A stretch of DNA of 64,000 nucleotides from Pseudomonas umsongensis. Lineage in GTDB: Bacteria > Pseudomonadota > Gammaproteobacteria > Pseudomonadales > Pseudomonadaceae. The stretch is taken from NCBI RefSeq assembly GCF_002236105.1, contig NZ_NIWU01000001.1:744001-808000 (forward strand). The letters are read 5' to 3'. The notes below the pieces were generated by a model. That model searched no databases. It saw only the letters and a list, made by a program, of their open reading frames with translations, and was not told the DNA's origin. Of this stretch, positions 20,374-28,490 are shown piece by piece. The translations under genes were made by a program, and so were the position numbers. Numbering within the stretch: the stretch's first letter is position 1; each line of letters opens with the position of its first letter.

Positions 20374-21251
20374 GGCTTGCTTCCCTCAACGTGTTTAGGC
20401 TCGATCATGACCCGGTTTCCAAAGGTCTTGAGGCTTGCATGGTGGAGAAGCTGTGCGTAAACAGGATCCTCCATCAAGAGCTCATGAGCTTTGCCAAAGC
20501 AATGAACTGGTAGATAAGGGTAGAGGTGGTGAATGAGGTGATAGCAATCGTTGCGTGGGAAGAATAGGGTGCGGAGCACTGGGTTGTGGATGATGAAGTT
20601 GCGAGACTTATATATTTCGTCGAGCTCTATTGCATACAGTCCGCCATGATCCACGATGTCAATCAGGTAGCGAAGGAGAGGCAGGAATGCAGCATGGGCC
20701 AAGATGAGCGTCCACATGGCATAATTCATTTCTGCTATATATAGAGCCGCGCCGATTCCCACATAGAACGCAAGCCCGAAGCTGTGAGAGGGTTTTTTCA
20801 TGCTGATCCTAGGAAAGTAAAACCAAACGAAGCGCAGCATTATTAAGTCGTGCAACGCCCGTGACCACGTGATAGGGCGATTGTGGTCGAGGTTCTGGCG
20901 TAACTTGAAATCATCGTCCAAGGCGTAGTTACCAAGATGCATGTGATGGCTGCGGTGCTCTTTTTTGTACGCCACAAAGTTTATGAGTAGTGGAATACAA
21001 AGCAACTTGCCGACACGATCGTTGTAGCTGTGCGAATCTGAGAAAGAGTTGTGCGAGCATTCGTGTACGATGTTGTTCAGGCCTTTAAGGGTGACGGCGG
21101 TTAAGGCTGCGAACACTACCGTTGTAAAAGAATGGTGGGTGGCTTGAGCCAAGGCGAGCAACACGACGATGGAGATCAAGTAAGCAGCTAGAAAAAGTGA
21201 GCCTTTCATCATCGATTGCGGGGTGCAAAGGTGCTTCATTCTCAGCGTCAT
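20370..21251 (-). CDS. Membrane fatty-acid-desaturase-superfamily enzyme in the peptide island
   Basis: A 293-residue integral membrane di-iron protein. Three His clusters are in order: HECSHNSF (about 65-72), HRSHHMHLG (about 97-105) and HLIHHLYP (about 235-242). Several hydrophobic helices surround them. The ATG at 21251 is chosen because AGGGGG stands six bases upstream and it overlaps the preceding stop (ATGA); a TTG two codons earlier is less likely. Members desaturate or hydroxylate lipids, but some act on carrier-bound substrates in natural product pathways. No lipid-starter C domain exists here, so action on an amino acid or on the finished peptide is possible. Substrate unknown. Confidence 0.85.
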   Translation of the reverse strand: MTLRMKHLCTPQSMMKGSLFLAAYLISIVVLLALAQATHHSFTTVVFAALTAVTLKGLNNIVHECSHNSFSDSHSYNDRVGKLLCIPLLINFVAYKKEHRSHHMHLGNYALDDDFKLRQNLDHNRPITWSRALHDLIMLRFVWFYFPRISMKKPSHSFGLAFYVGIGAALYIAEMNYAMWTLILAHAAFLPLLRYLIDIVDHGGLYAIELDEIYKSRNFIIHNPVLRTLFFPRNDCYHLIHHLYPYLPVHCFGKAHELLMEDPVYAQLLHHASLKTFGNRVMIEPKHVEGSKP

Positions 21252-21976
21252 GGCCAACCCCCTGCGAGTTTGATGACTTCACCCGTGATGAAGTCCGCCG
21301 AACCGCTCGCTAGAAATGTAATTAGTGCGCCAATCTCGCTCGCCTTGCCGAGCCTGCCTAGTGGGAGCAGCTTGTGCAGTTTCTTCCGGCCAAACTCCGT
21401 CTCCCACAGCTCTGACGGATAATAGGTTTCGCTTGCCAGGAAGTTCGGGGCGATTGCATTAACAGTGATTCCGCTGGATGCCAGCTCACGTGCTGCTGCT
21501 TGGGCGAGGGCCGAAGCACCAGCTCTGGCTGAACTGTAGGTGGAGAATCCAGGCTCGGGCTTTGACGGCGCGGCGGATGTAACTAGAACTATGTAACCTT
21601 TGCCGTATCGCTTCATTTCGGTCGCAGCTCTCGCCAAGAGGGAGAACGGTGTGATGAGTAAAGCCTCGCATGCCCTGCGCATGTCGCAAGCCTCCCCAGC
21701 TTCGAGCGGTACGTGTTGTAGGGGGAAGATGTCGTTGCTGACGAGTAGATCGATGCGGCCGAACTCTTTGGCAACATACGCAATGAGGGCACTCGATGTC
21801 TTGTTCGGATAGGCTGATGCGCCTGTGTTTTTTGTTTGGAAGTCTTTGCGCAAGTTCTCGTCGGGGAAGCTTTCATCATGGCAAACCACGACGTATCCTG
21901 CGGCAAGGAGAGCAGTGACCGCGCCCGGTCCTGCGTATTTGGTAGCGTTCGTGACGACTGCAACGGGGCGTATCAT
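21248..21976 (-). CDS. Halohydrin dehalogenase-like SDR-fold enzyme
   Basis: A 242-residue SDR-fold protein with halohydrin dehalogenase features. The Rossmann Gly motif of ordinary SDRs is replaced by T9-x4-Y14-x-G16 (TNATKYAG), the halide/nucleophile-site motif of that family. The catalytic set is S134-x12-Y147-x3-R151 (TYSSAR), with Arg where redox SDRs have Lys. CHDESF, LVSNDIF and PNFLASE also match HheC of Agrobacterium as I recall it (CHDESF, LVSNDIF, PNYLHSE). Such enzymes close vicinal halohydrins to epoxides without cofactor. It overlaps the SyrC-like gene by four bases (ATGA) and is two genes from a halogenase, so the likely substrate is a 4-chlorothreonine residue, free or carrier-bound. 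A plain ketoreductase is unlikely given the Arg and the lost Gly motif. Confidence 0.88.
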   Translation of the reverse strand: MIRPVAVVTNATKYAGPGAVTALLAAGYVVVCHDESFPDENLRKDFQTKNTGASAYPNKTSSALIAYVAKEFGRIDLLVSNDIFPLQHVPLEAGEACDMRRACEALLITPFSLLARAATEMKRYGKGYIVLVTSAAPSKPEPGFSTYSSARAGASALAQAAARELASSGITVNAIAPNFLASETYYPSELWETEFGRKKLHKLLPLGRLGKASEIGALITFLASGSADFITGEVIKLAGGWP

Positions 21977-23175
21977 CGAGCCTCCCCAACAAACGTAGTA
22001 ATCGCAGCGAGAATGTCAGTGTTTATAAGCAGCGCGTCGTGGTGACTGCGAGCCTCGCTCTCTTGCAAACGACTGCCATTTACGAGGCGGTGCAACATGA
22101 GGGATGCGCCTGGATGTGTCATACGATCTTTGCCGTTTGTGACAATCAGCATTGGCAACTCTAGTTGTCGTGCGGCGGCCATTGCGTCGTATGCCATTAG
22201 CGCGAAATTTATTTTTGCATAGCGATGAAATAGTCCAACGTCAGCATAGGGATAGAGAATGAAGGGCGCCAACTCCGGCGGGACACTGAACAACATAGCC
22301 GGATCCATGAAGAGAGAGTGAACCTCTGCCGCACGTTTGAGACTGGTCGAGGCCTCCGACAATAGGCTCTGAAACTGACGCTGGAATGGTGTGCGGGGCG
22401 TCTCAGGACCGAAGTTCAAGTCGCCATGAAGAATGAGTATAGAGGCGATGCTATTGGTGCATACAGCTGCTGCGGCGATAGCAGTCGGTGCGCCGCCGCA
22501 GATTCCAATAAGGTGGGCGCGGTTGAGGTTATAACCCAACATGATTGACTGGACGTGCCCTATTTCGGTCGTGATCTCGCCGGCTGGTTCTGCAAGTGAG
22601 CGCCAATCACCGAAGAGATAGGGACTCTCAAACATGATGACAAAGTGGTTTTGGCTAAGCCCTTTCATCCAGGAATTAAAGAACATTGGAGGCATGCCGC
22701 AGGGGAGTACGAAGATGATCGCTTCGTTAGTGGGTGTGCCTAAGGTGAACGTAGTTAAGGCTGGTGAGTCGTTTGGATATAGTGTTCTTCGTCGGCTTTG
22801 CTCTGGTATTGCGGCCATACTAAATGCGGCGTCCAATGTATTCGCTTTTTCGATGACTGCGAGTTTCTTCCAGTCGATTAGATTGGCGAGTAAGAACTTG
22901 CTAAGCGCAGTTTCCAAGCTTGATGCATTCAAGGGCGTGGGCCATACGAAGTATGGAACGACGAGAGAATAGTGTAGGCCAATCGCGCGCAAGATCTCGT
23001 TACAGCGCTCGGAATCTTCTGCGCGAAAGGGGGGGGCATCGCCAGCAGTGGTTGTGACAGGAAAAATTCTGAGCGTCGTACTGCATGCCGCGAGTAATGG
23101 TTGGCAGTGACCCAATACCTCTACGAGTTGTACAAGCTGTACGTCATCCGTGAGATGAATCGCTTTAATAGGCAT
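21973..23175 (-). CDS. SyrC/CmaE-like aminoacyl carrier-to-carrier transferase
   Basis: A 400-residue alpha/beta-hydrolase protein. The nucleophile elbow reads GICGG with Cys226, not Ser, as in SyrC and CmaE, which move aminoacyl groups between carrier proteins through a Cys thioester. A later Asp (TNGKDRMTHP) and His (SHHDALL) complete the likely triad. It lies 20 bases after the halogenase and overlaps the dehalogenase gene. By analogy with syringomycin it should carry chlorothreonine from the A-T protein at 24158-25999 to an A-less carrier domain, here most simply that of the T-TE protein. Hydrolytic editing is the main alternative. Confidence 0.87.
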   Translation of the reverse strand: MPIKAIHLTDDVQLVQLVEVLGHCQPLLAACSTTLRIFPVTTTAGDAPPFRAEDSERCNEILRAIGLHYSLVVPYFVWPTPLNASSLETALSKFLLANLIDWKKLAVIEKANTLDAAFSMAAIPEQSRRRTLYPNDSPALTTFTLGTPTNEAIIFVLPCGMPPMFFNSWMKGLSQNHFVIMFESPYLFGDWRSLAEPAGEITTEIGHVQSIMLGYNLNRAHLIGICGGAPTAIAAAAVCTNSIASILILHGDLNFGPETPRTPFQRQFQSLLSEASTSLKRAAEVHSLFMDPAMLFSVPPELAPFILYPYADVGLFHRYAKINFALMAYDAMAAARQLELPMLIVTNGKDRMTHPGASLMLHRLVNGSRLQESEARSHHDALLINTDILAAITTFVGEAR

Positions 23176-23195
23176 GAGAAGACCTCGTTTTAGTG

Positions 23196-24140
23196 TTAGA
23201 ACTTCTTACCGCGTGTTGTATGAGTGACTATTCGGTTGTTCGGACAATTATTCATGCCGCGCACCACGACAATTCCATACTTTTCGAGGCTCACGCTGCC
23301 ACCGTATTCTTCGACCATATTTGTATCGGGATAAACGTGTACGGATGAGGGCACGTAACGCGTTGCATAACCCATGCGCATTTCCTTGGTCTTCCCGGAG
23401 TGAGGGTGCGAGGCATGCATGAGGGTTGACCAGAATATGATGAACTGCCCGGCTTCCATTACTATGGAAGTGGCGTCTTTTTCATTCGGTGACCAGTTCG
23501 GATCAATCTGCAGTTCCCGGTAGTCGTAGCCGAAGAAGCCACGTAGTACGCCGTTTTTTTTCATCGAATTGTTTTGCTCACCGCTGTAATGCATTCGTTT
23601 GGTTTCGTCATAGAACATTGTCTTGTGAGTACAGGGGATGAACTGGAGGCACCCGTTGTCGGTTGTCGCGTCGGTGAAGGCGCTCCAGACAGTGATTGTG
23701 CCTCCGAATTTTGAATCTTCGGGCCAAACGATTTGCGGTGTGCCGGACGCATTGGCAAAGGTATCGGCTTGATGCCAGTCAGTACCTTCTTCACCAGGAT
23801 GTTTAGGGAAAAACTCCGTGCGCCAACAAATAACGTCCGGACCCAAAATGCTTGACACACGATCGACGATCTCACGTCGGCATATGTGTTCAGCGAGGAA
23901 GTCAATGTCGAGGTGGCGATCGTAGTTTGAGATATTGGTGCTGCCTGATACTGCTGCATTTGATTGGTAGACCGCGTGACTGCGATCCAGAGCCTGAAGT
24001 CGCGTTTGCCGCCAAAGAGCCTTCATTTCATCCGGTGAATAAAGCGTGAACGGGCCTATGTAGCCTTGATGATGGAATTGTTCAACTTCTTCAGGGGAAA
24101 GGTAAAAGTGGCTCTCAGGTGTTTTAATTATATTAGTCAT
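23196..24140 (-). CDS. SyrB2-like non-heme Fe(II)/2-oxoglutarate halogenase
   Basis: A 314-residue PhyH-superfamily enzyme closely resembling SyrB2 along its length. The facial triad position reads H123-Q-A125 ([13 protein letters not shown]), with the distal His242 in [11 protein letters not shown] and the 2-oxoglutarate-binding Arg255 in [12 protein letters not shown]. Ala in place of Asp/Glu leaves the iron site open for chloride and is the hallmark of this halogenase class. SyrB2 chlorinates C4 of threonine bound to the SyrB1 carrier. The partner A-T protein here, 18 bases upstream, has a threonine code, so the same chemistry is expected. The C-terminus THTTRGKKF also matches SyrB2 as I recall it. 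Confidence 0.95.
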   Translation of the reverse strand: MTNIIKTPESHFYLSPEEVEQFHHQGYIGPFTLYSPDEMKALWRQTRLQALDRSHAVYQSNAAVSGSTNISNYDRHLDIDFLAEHICRREIVDRVSSILGPDVICWRTEFFPKHPGEEGTDWHQADTFANASGTPQIVWPEDSKFGGTITVWSAFTDATTDNGCLQFIPCTHKTMFYDETKRMHYSGEQNNSMKKNGVLRGFFGYDYRELQIDPNWSPNEKDATSIVMEAGQFIIFWSTLMHASHPHSGKTKEMRMGYATRYVPSSVHVYPDTNMVEEYGGSVSLEKYGIVVVRGMNNCPNNRIVTHTTRGKKF

Positions 24141-24157
24141 GGAAGTGCCTATAATTA

Positions 24158-25999
24158 TTATTGGGAGGTGAGGGTCTTGATTAGGGTCGAGAGGGTTGCG
24201 CCTTTGTTGAAAACGTCTATGCGCAGGTCCGTCTTGAACTTTAAATTGATGCGTTGGAGCATGATAGTCAGGGAGAAAGATGTTCCGCCGAGATCGAAAA
24301 ATTCAGCATCGGGGTCGATGTCGCTAAGTCCAAGAGTACTTGCCCAGATAGAGTGCAGGTCTTTCTCTATCGACTCACTAGACTTCGTGCCTTCGGATTT
24401 GGCTGGGTATGTAAGTTTTTCTCGTAAGAGAGTCACGAGAGCGTCGTTGTCTTGTTTTCCGTTAACTGTAGTAGGGATGCGGTCGACAGCTATGTAGGCC
24501 GATGGAACCATATAACTTGGAAGCGCTTTGACCGCTGCAGCATGTAGTTCGGAAGGTAGCGTTTTGTGAGCGCGGCTCCCTGCAACTGCGCCGAGGACAA
24601 CATAGGCTACAAGTCTTGGATCGTTTTCCCCGAAGTTTACTGCAATAACCTTCGCGTCTTGAACTTCCGCGTGGTGCATGAGGCAGGCCTCAATTTCACT
24701 GGGCTCGATACGATAACCGCGAACTTTGACTTGACAGTCTGCGCGACTGATGTATGCGTAAGTATCAAGTCCAACTTCTGCGCCGATATCGCCGGAATTG
24801 TACCAACGTCCCCAATTGCCCAAACGGTCGGTACGATATTTGAAACGCTCATGAGTGAGATCGGAGCGCCCGAGGTAACCGCGCGCGAGACCTGGGCCCT
24901 GTACATAGATAAACCCAACTTGTCCTCGTGGTACGGTCTGACCGTTTGTGTCAACTATCTCAATCTTCATGCCTGGGATGGGCATCCCAATTGGACTGAA
25001 CTCTTGGGTCATGAGATCGCTTGGTTCGAGAAACTTCAATGTTGTGTGTACGGTCGTTTCCGTTATTCCGTACATATTGATAAGGCGAGGGCTGTCAAGG
25101 CCGTGTCGTGCTATCCATGGTGTTAGTGCCAGCGCGTCCAAGCGCTCTCCGCCAAGTATAACGTAGCGTAACGACAGTTCATCACATGGTCTTGTTGTAT
25201 CAACGGTTATAAGGTTGCGGAAGGATGAGGGGGTTTGATTGAGTACGGTGACTTTCTCACGTGTCAGTAAGTCGTGAAAATCTTGTGGATCTCGAGCGGT
25301 CTGGTTTGACACCAGGACTAGGCTCCCTCCGAACAGGAGCGCGCCCCAGATTTCCCACGCAGAGAAATCGAAAGCGACTGAATGAAACTTGCACCATACG
25401 TCGTTTGCGTTAAACCCGAATTTATCGTGTGTTGCGGTGAAAAGGTGCACGATATTTCGATGTTCGACCATCACGCCTTTTGGCTGTCCCGACGAGCCCG
25501 ATGTGAAAATGACGTAGGCCAGACTCGTCTCATCGTCGCCGGACTCCCTCTCAATGAGGGTGCTCGACACGGAAACAGCGGCAGTGATGTTGACGACGGT
25601 CAGGTCTTCAAAGTTTGGAGCGGTCGCATCGTCAGCGACGACGATGTCCATGGTGCTTAACTGAGCGATTTGCTTGCGTCGCTCCTGCGGGTGCGCTGGG
25701 TCTAGCGGAACGTAAGCACCGCCAGCTTTTAATATTCCCAGGATACCAATGATCAAGTCACATGTGCATTCAAGGCATAGTCCGACCAACTGATCACGCT
25801 TCACGCCGATGTTAAGCAGGGATATCGCCAGCTTTTCTGCGCGCTCGTTTAGATCTCGGTATGTCAGCTGTGTCTGGCCATCGGTAACGGCTATGTTATG
25901 AGGAAATTGTTGAGAAACTCTCGCGAAGACGGCGTGAAGTGTCGTCGCTCCAGTGAATTGGGTCGGTAAGCTAAATGTTTTCGTCGGCATCGTGGACAC
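24158..25999 (-). CDS. SyrB1-like threonine adenylation-carrier didomain protein
   Basis: A 613-residue A-T protein that should activate L-threonine and hold it as a thioester for the halogenase. The A domain (about 10-520) has [11 protein letters not shown] near 170. Specificity positions read D-F-W-N-I-G-M-V-H-K, identical to the well-known Thr code DFWNIGMVHK. The carrier domain near the end has [10 protein letters not shown] (Ser about 572). The start is GTG at 25999, or ATG three codons later at 25990 (MPTKTFSL); neither has a strong ribosome-binding site. It is the first gene of the island operon, preceded by more than 550 bases without a clear gene. Confidence 0.94.
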   Translation of the reverse strand: MSTMPTKTFSLPTQFTGATTLHAVFARVSQQFPHNIAVTDGQTQLTYRDLNERAEKLAISLLNIGVKRDQLVGLCLECTCDLIIGILGILKAGGAYVPLDPAHPQERRKQIAQLSTMDIVVADDATAPNFEDLTVVNITAAVSVSSTLIERESGDDETSLAYVIFTSGSSGQPKGVMVEHRNIVHLFTATHDKFGFNANDVWCKFHSVAFDFSAWEIWGALLFGGSLVLVSNQTARDPQDFHDLLTREKVTVLNQTPSSFRNLITVDTTRPCDELSLRYVILGGERLDALALTPWIARHGLDSPRLINMYGITETTVHTTLKFLEPSDLMTQEFSPIGMPIPGMKIEIVDTNGQTVPRGQVGFIYVQGPGLARGYLGRSDLTHERFKYRTDRLGNWGRWYNSGDIGAEVGLDTYAYISRADCQVKVRGYRIEPSEIEACLMHHAEVQDAKVIAVNFGENDPRLVAYVVLGAVAGSRAHKTLPSELHAAAVKALPSYMVPSAYIAVDRIPTTVNGKQDNDALVTLLREKLTYPAKSEGTKSSESIEKDLHSIWASTLGLSDIDPDAEFFDLGGTSFSLTIMLQRINLKFKTDLRIDVFNKGATLSTLIKTLTSQ

Positions 26000-26612
26000 T
26001 CGAGGAAATGAAAAAACCTGAAATAAATAATGTCTCGAAACGCTTTAAAAAAGCGATCAAAAATCGAGTAGGTATTTTCCTAAAAAAATGTAGGACGTTT
26101 CTCAGGTTTGTTCGGGGTGGATAACAACACTCAGCAATAGGTTGTATCAGGAATAAGCTATTTATTTGCCGAATATCCTGGTCGTCCCGCCAATGTGAAG
26201 GATGAAATTTCGAGTGATCAAGTGCCAGTTTGGTTACACGAAAGTCCGCCTCCGAAGCTTGGTGAGAAACACCGCGCAGCGGACCACGTAACGAAAAAGC
26301 AATTCTCCCAGCCCACAGGAGATTTCTATGTCTCATGGTGCGGGAACTGAGGGAAAAAACGGTTTGTATTATCAGTTTGATGTATGGAAAAAAGTTAGGT
26401 GCTTGACTTTTTGAATTTTGAGAGATGTTTCTCTCGGACTATTCCTAACTTGCCATAGGAAATTTCCGATTGTGCTGCAGGACGTTTGCAAGAGCCAAAA
26501 ATAACGCTCCGCCCTCCGGTTTTTCACTTGTATTGGCCTCATTCAATCCCTTAGCGTGATCGCCCAGACGCAAAGGATTGCGCAGTCAATCATGAAAAAA
26601 GGACCTCTTTCG
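26000..26612. other. Long A+T-rich intergenic region upstream of the peptide operon
   Basis: About 600 bases without a convincing gene. It must hold the promoter for the minus-strand peptide operon and possibly for the broken plus-strand gene. Base composition is visibly richer in A+T than the flanks. Seen here: an inverted repeat GAGAGA-tgttt-CTCTC near 26420 and a TTGACT hexamer at 26403-26408 without a good -10 partner. I found no clear syr-syp-type box and no regulator gene in the island. Confidence 0.5.
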
Positions 26613-28002
26613 ATGAGTCAGTATTTCGAATGGGCGGATGAGATCAAGCACCTGTCCGGGGAACAAATCGAGCAACTGTACCAGCGCTATCTGAACGGTG
26701 AAAAAAGTGCCGATCTGAAAATCGAGTTCAACATTGCGCCTGAAGTCCGCAGTCTGTTGACAATATTGCCACCGATTATCAGCAAGGACCTGACCTGCCC
26801 CTACTGCGACCTGCCCATGTGGGTGCGTCGGCACGCCAAGGGTACCCCTGTCTCAATTCGCAACCGTTTCAAGTGCGTTGCGAGCACTATCACCATGAGC
26901 CTGGCCACTATGGGTGAAACAAGCCCTGTACTTGCAATGAATGCTACAAGCTGCGCCAGCAGGAAATCGTCGCCCAGGCGCAGCGCGATCGTCTCGAGCT
27001 GGAGAAACGCTACCCCACGTCACGTCCGGCGGTGCCTTATGCATCGCTGGGTTTCGTCCAGAAACTGACATTGCTTGCCTTGCTGGACGACGGCCATGTC
27101 GCTGGCGCCGAGCGCATTGCCTCGCTCGACGCCGGGTTGCGCAGCGAACCGTTGGCGCCCACTGATGAGGCCAGTGAAGCGCTGGTGAGGAACCTGTACG
27201 AGGCCGGCGTGCTGAACGTCGATCCGGATGGCGACATCAAGGCCTTCGATCGAGCGGCCGGCTACCTGATCAAAGACTTTCCTGCGTGCGCTGGCTACCC
27301 AATGTCGCGCTGGAAACCGGCGTACGCAGCACTCGCGACGCACTGTACCAGGCGTTGTACCAGGAACTGTCCGGCAGTGTTCAGCCGTCCTGGAAAAGCG
27401 AGCTGTATGCCTTGATGTTGAGCCTGGCCCGGGACGAGTCGATTCAGTACATCCAGGTATTGGCCAGCGAAGTGAGCTTCGTGTTCAGTGCCCGAGGGCG
27501 TGCCGAAACTGTTGTCGGCCAGCTTCTGCAGGACTTCTCGGTGAGCCATGTCTACTACTTTGCGCGATTGGCGGTGAAGAATGCCGCGCATTTTTATGCC
27601 ACCGGCAACTCCAAGGGCCGCAACCACGCTTGCAACACCATCCCGGGCAACATGTTGGGCACGGCGCAGGATGCCAAGGCGCGAAACTGGCGCAAAACCG
27701 CCTATCGCGATTCGCGAGTGCCGCAGTCGTCCTTGCACCGAATCCTGTACGACGTGGTGCTGAAAGACAGCGGGGCTGGTTTTTCCAAGTCTCCCGGCCT
27801 CTACTGGCGTGATGAACTGGTGCCGCGGTTTTTCTCCGGCGATGCTTGTGGGGCAGACCTGGCCGGGCATCTGCAGCTGTTCTGCCGCGAGTGTGAATCG
27901 AGCAACGTCGATGCCAGCATGGACCGGATGACGATTCAAATGCTCTGTTACGACTGCGCGACAGTGAGCAAATTTCAGGCGATCGAAGACTTGATCGACT
28001 GA
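26613..28002 (+). pseudogene. Broken gene for an unrecognised zinc-finger-like protein
   Basis: One ancestral reading frame is now split. The first part begins MSQYFEWADEIKHLSG (26613, after AAAAGGA) and contains CPYCDLPMWV. Around 26862-26870 the homology-like reading changes frame into VRCEHYHHEPGHYG, then hits TGA at 26915, and resumes in that frame as NKPCTCNECYKLRQQ. Near 27280 it shifts again into VRWLPNVALETG and runs to the stop at 28000-28002. The Cys/His groups (CPYC, CEHYHH, CTCNEC and later CREC, CYDC) suggest zinc binding. I do not recognise the family. Sequencing errors are possible, but three separate lesions favour decay. Confidence 0.6.
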
Positions 28003-28490
28003 ATTGGTCGAGGTTCTTTCAACGCGCCCAATAGCGTCCATGGTCGGTTCGGCGATCATGGATGTTGTCAATTTCTGGTTGAGGCGTGGCACATGCGTGC
28101 TGGACGGCCGTTCTGGCACGAATGTCCTGCAAAAAACGTGCACTCAGCCCCGAAATCGACTCCGACTGCTAGTGTTGTTCAGTGTGCGCCTGCAGAGCAG
28201 CGTACCGTTGACCGAATATGTCGCAGCATCGCAAGCATGGGCCTTGCCGCACTCGTTAAGCTGCGCAACGGATGAGCACCCGTAAAGGCATTGCGTTGCC
28301 CGCAGCCCAGTCGCTTTTGCAGATGCCCATTCACGGAAGGTGAATGTGACCCGAGTGTCTCGTTTAGCTTCACCCACCTGTCACCCTGTTTCCTCTGCCC
28401 GAGAATCAGGAACAGGGTGACGGGTAGCCCCTGACAGGGGAATAGCACGCGACGCTTCCATCAATAACAAGCCCAAGCGGAGTACCACAG
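28003..28490 (+). promoter_or_regulatory. gdhB upstream region with leader hairpin
   Basis: About 490 bases without a supported gene between the broken gene and gdhB. A near-perfect hairpin lies at 28380-28421: GTCACCCTGTTTCCT pairs with AGGAACAGGGTGAC across a 13-base loop, with one bulged base. It ends about 70 bases before the gdhB ATG, which has GCGGAG nine bases upstream. There is no T-run, so it looks like an operator or leader structure rather than a terminator. Confidence 0.5.

Noticed and set aside
21248..21976. Ordinary NAD(P)-dependent ketoreductase
   Set aside because: The Gly-rich cofactor motif is absent and Arg replaces the catalytic Lys, with all halohydrin dehalogenase signature spacings met.
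23196..24140. Fe(II)/2-oxoglutarate hydroxylase
   Set aside because: The Asp/Glu ligand is Ala (HQA), the sequence matches SyrB2 throughout, and a Thr-specific SyrB1-like partner is adjacent.
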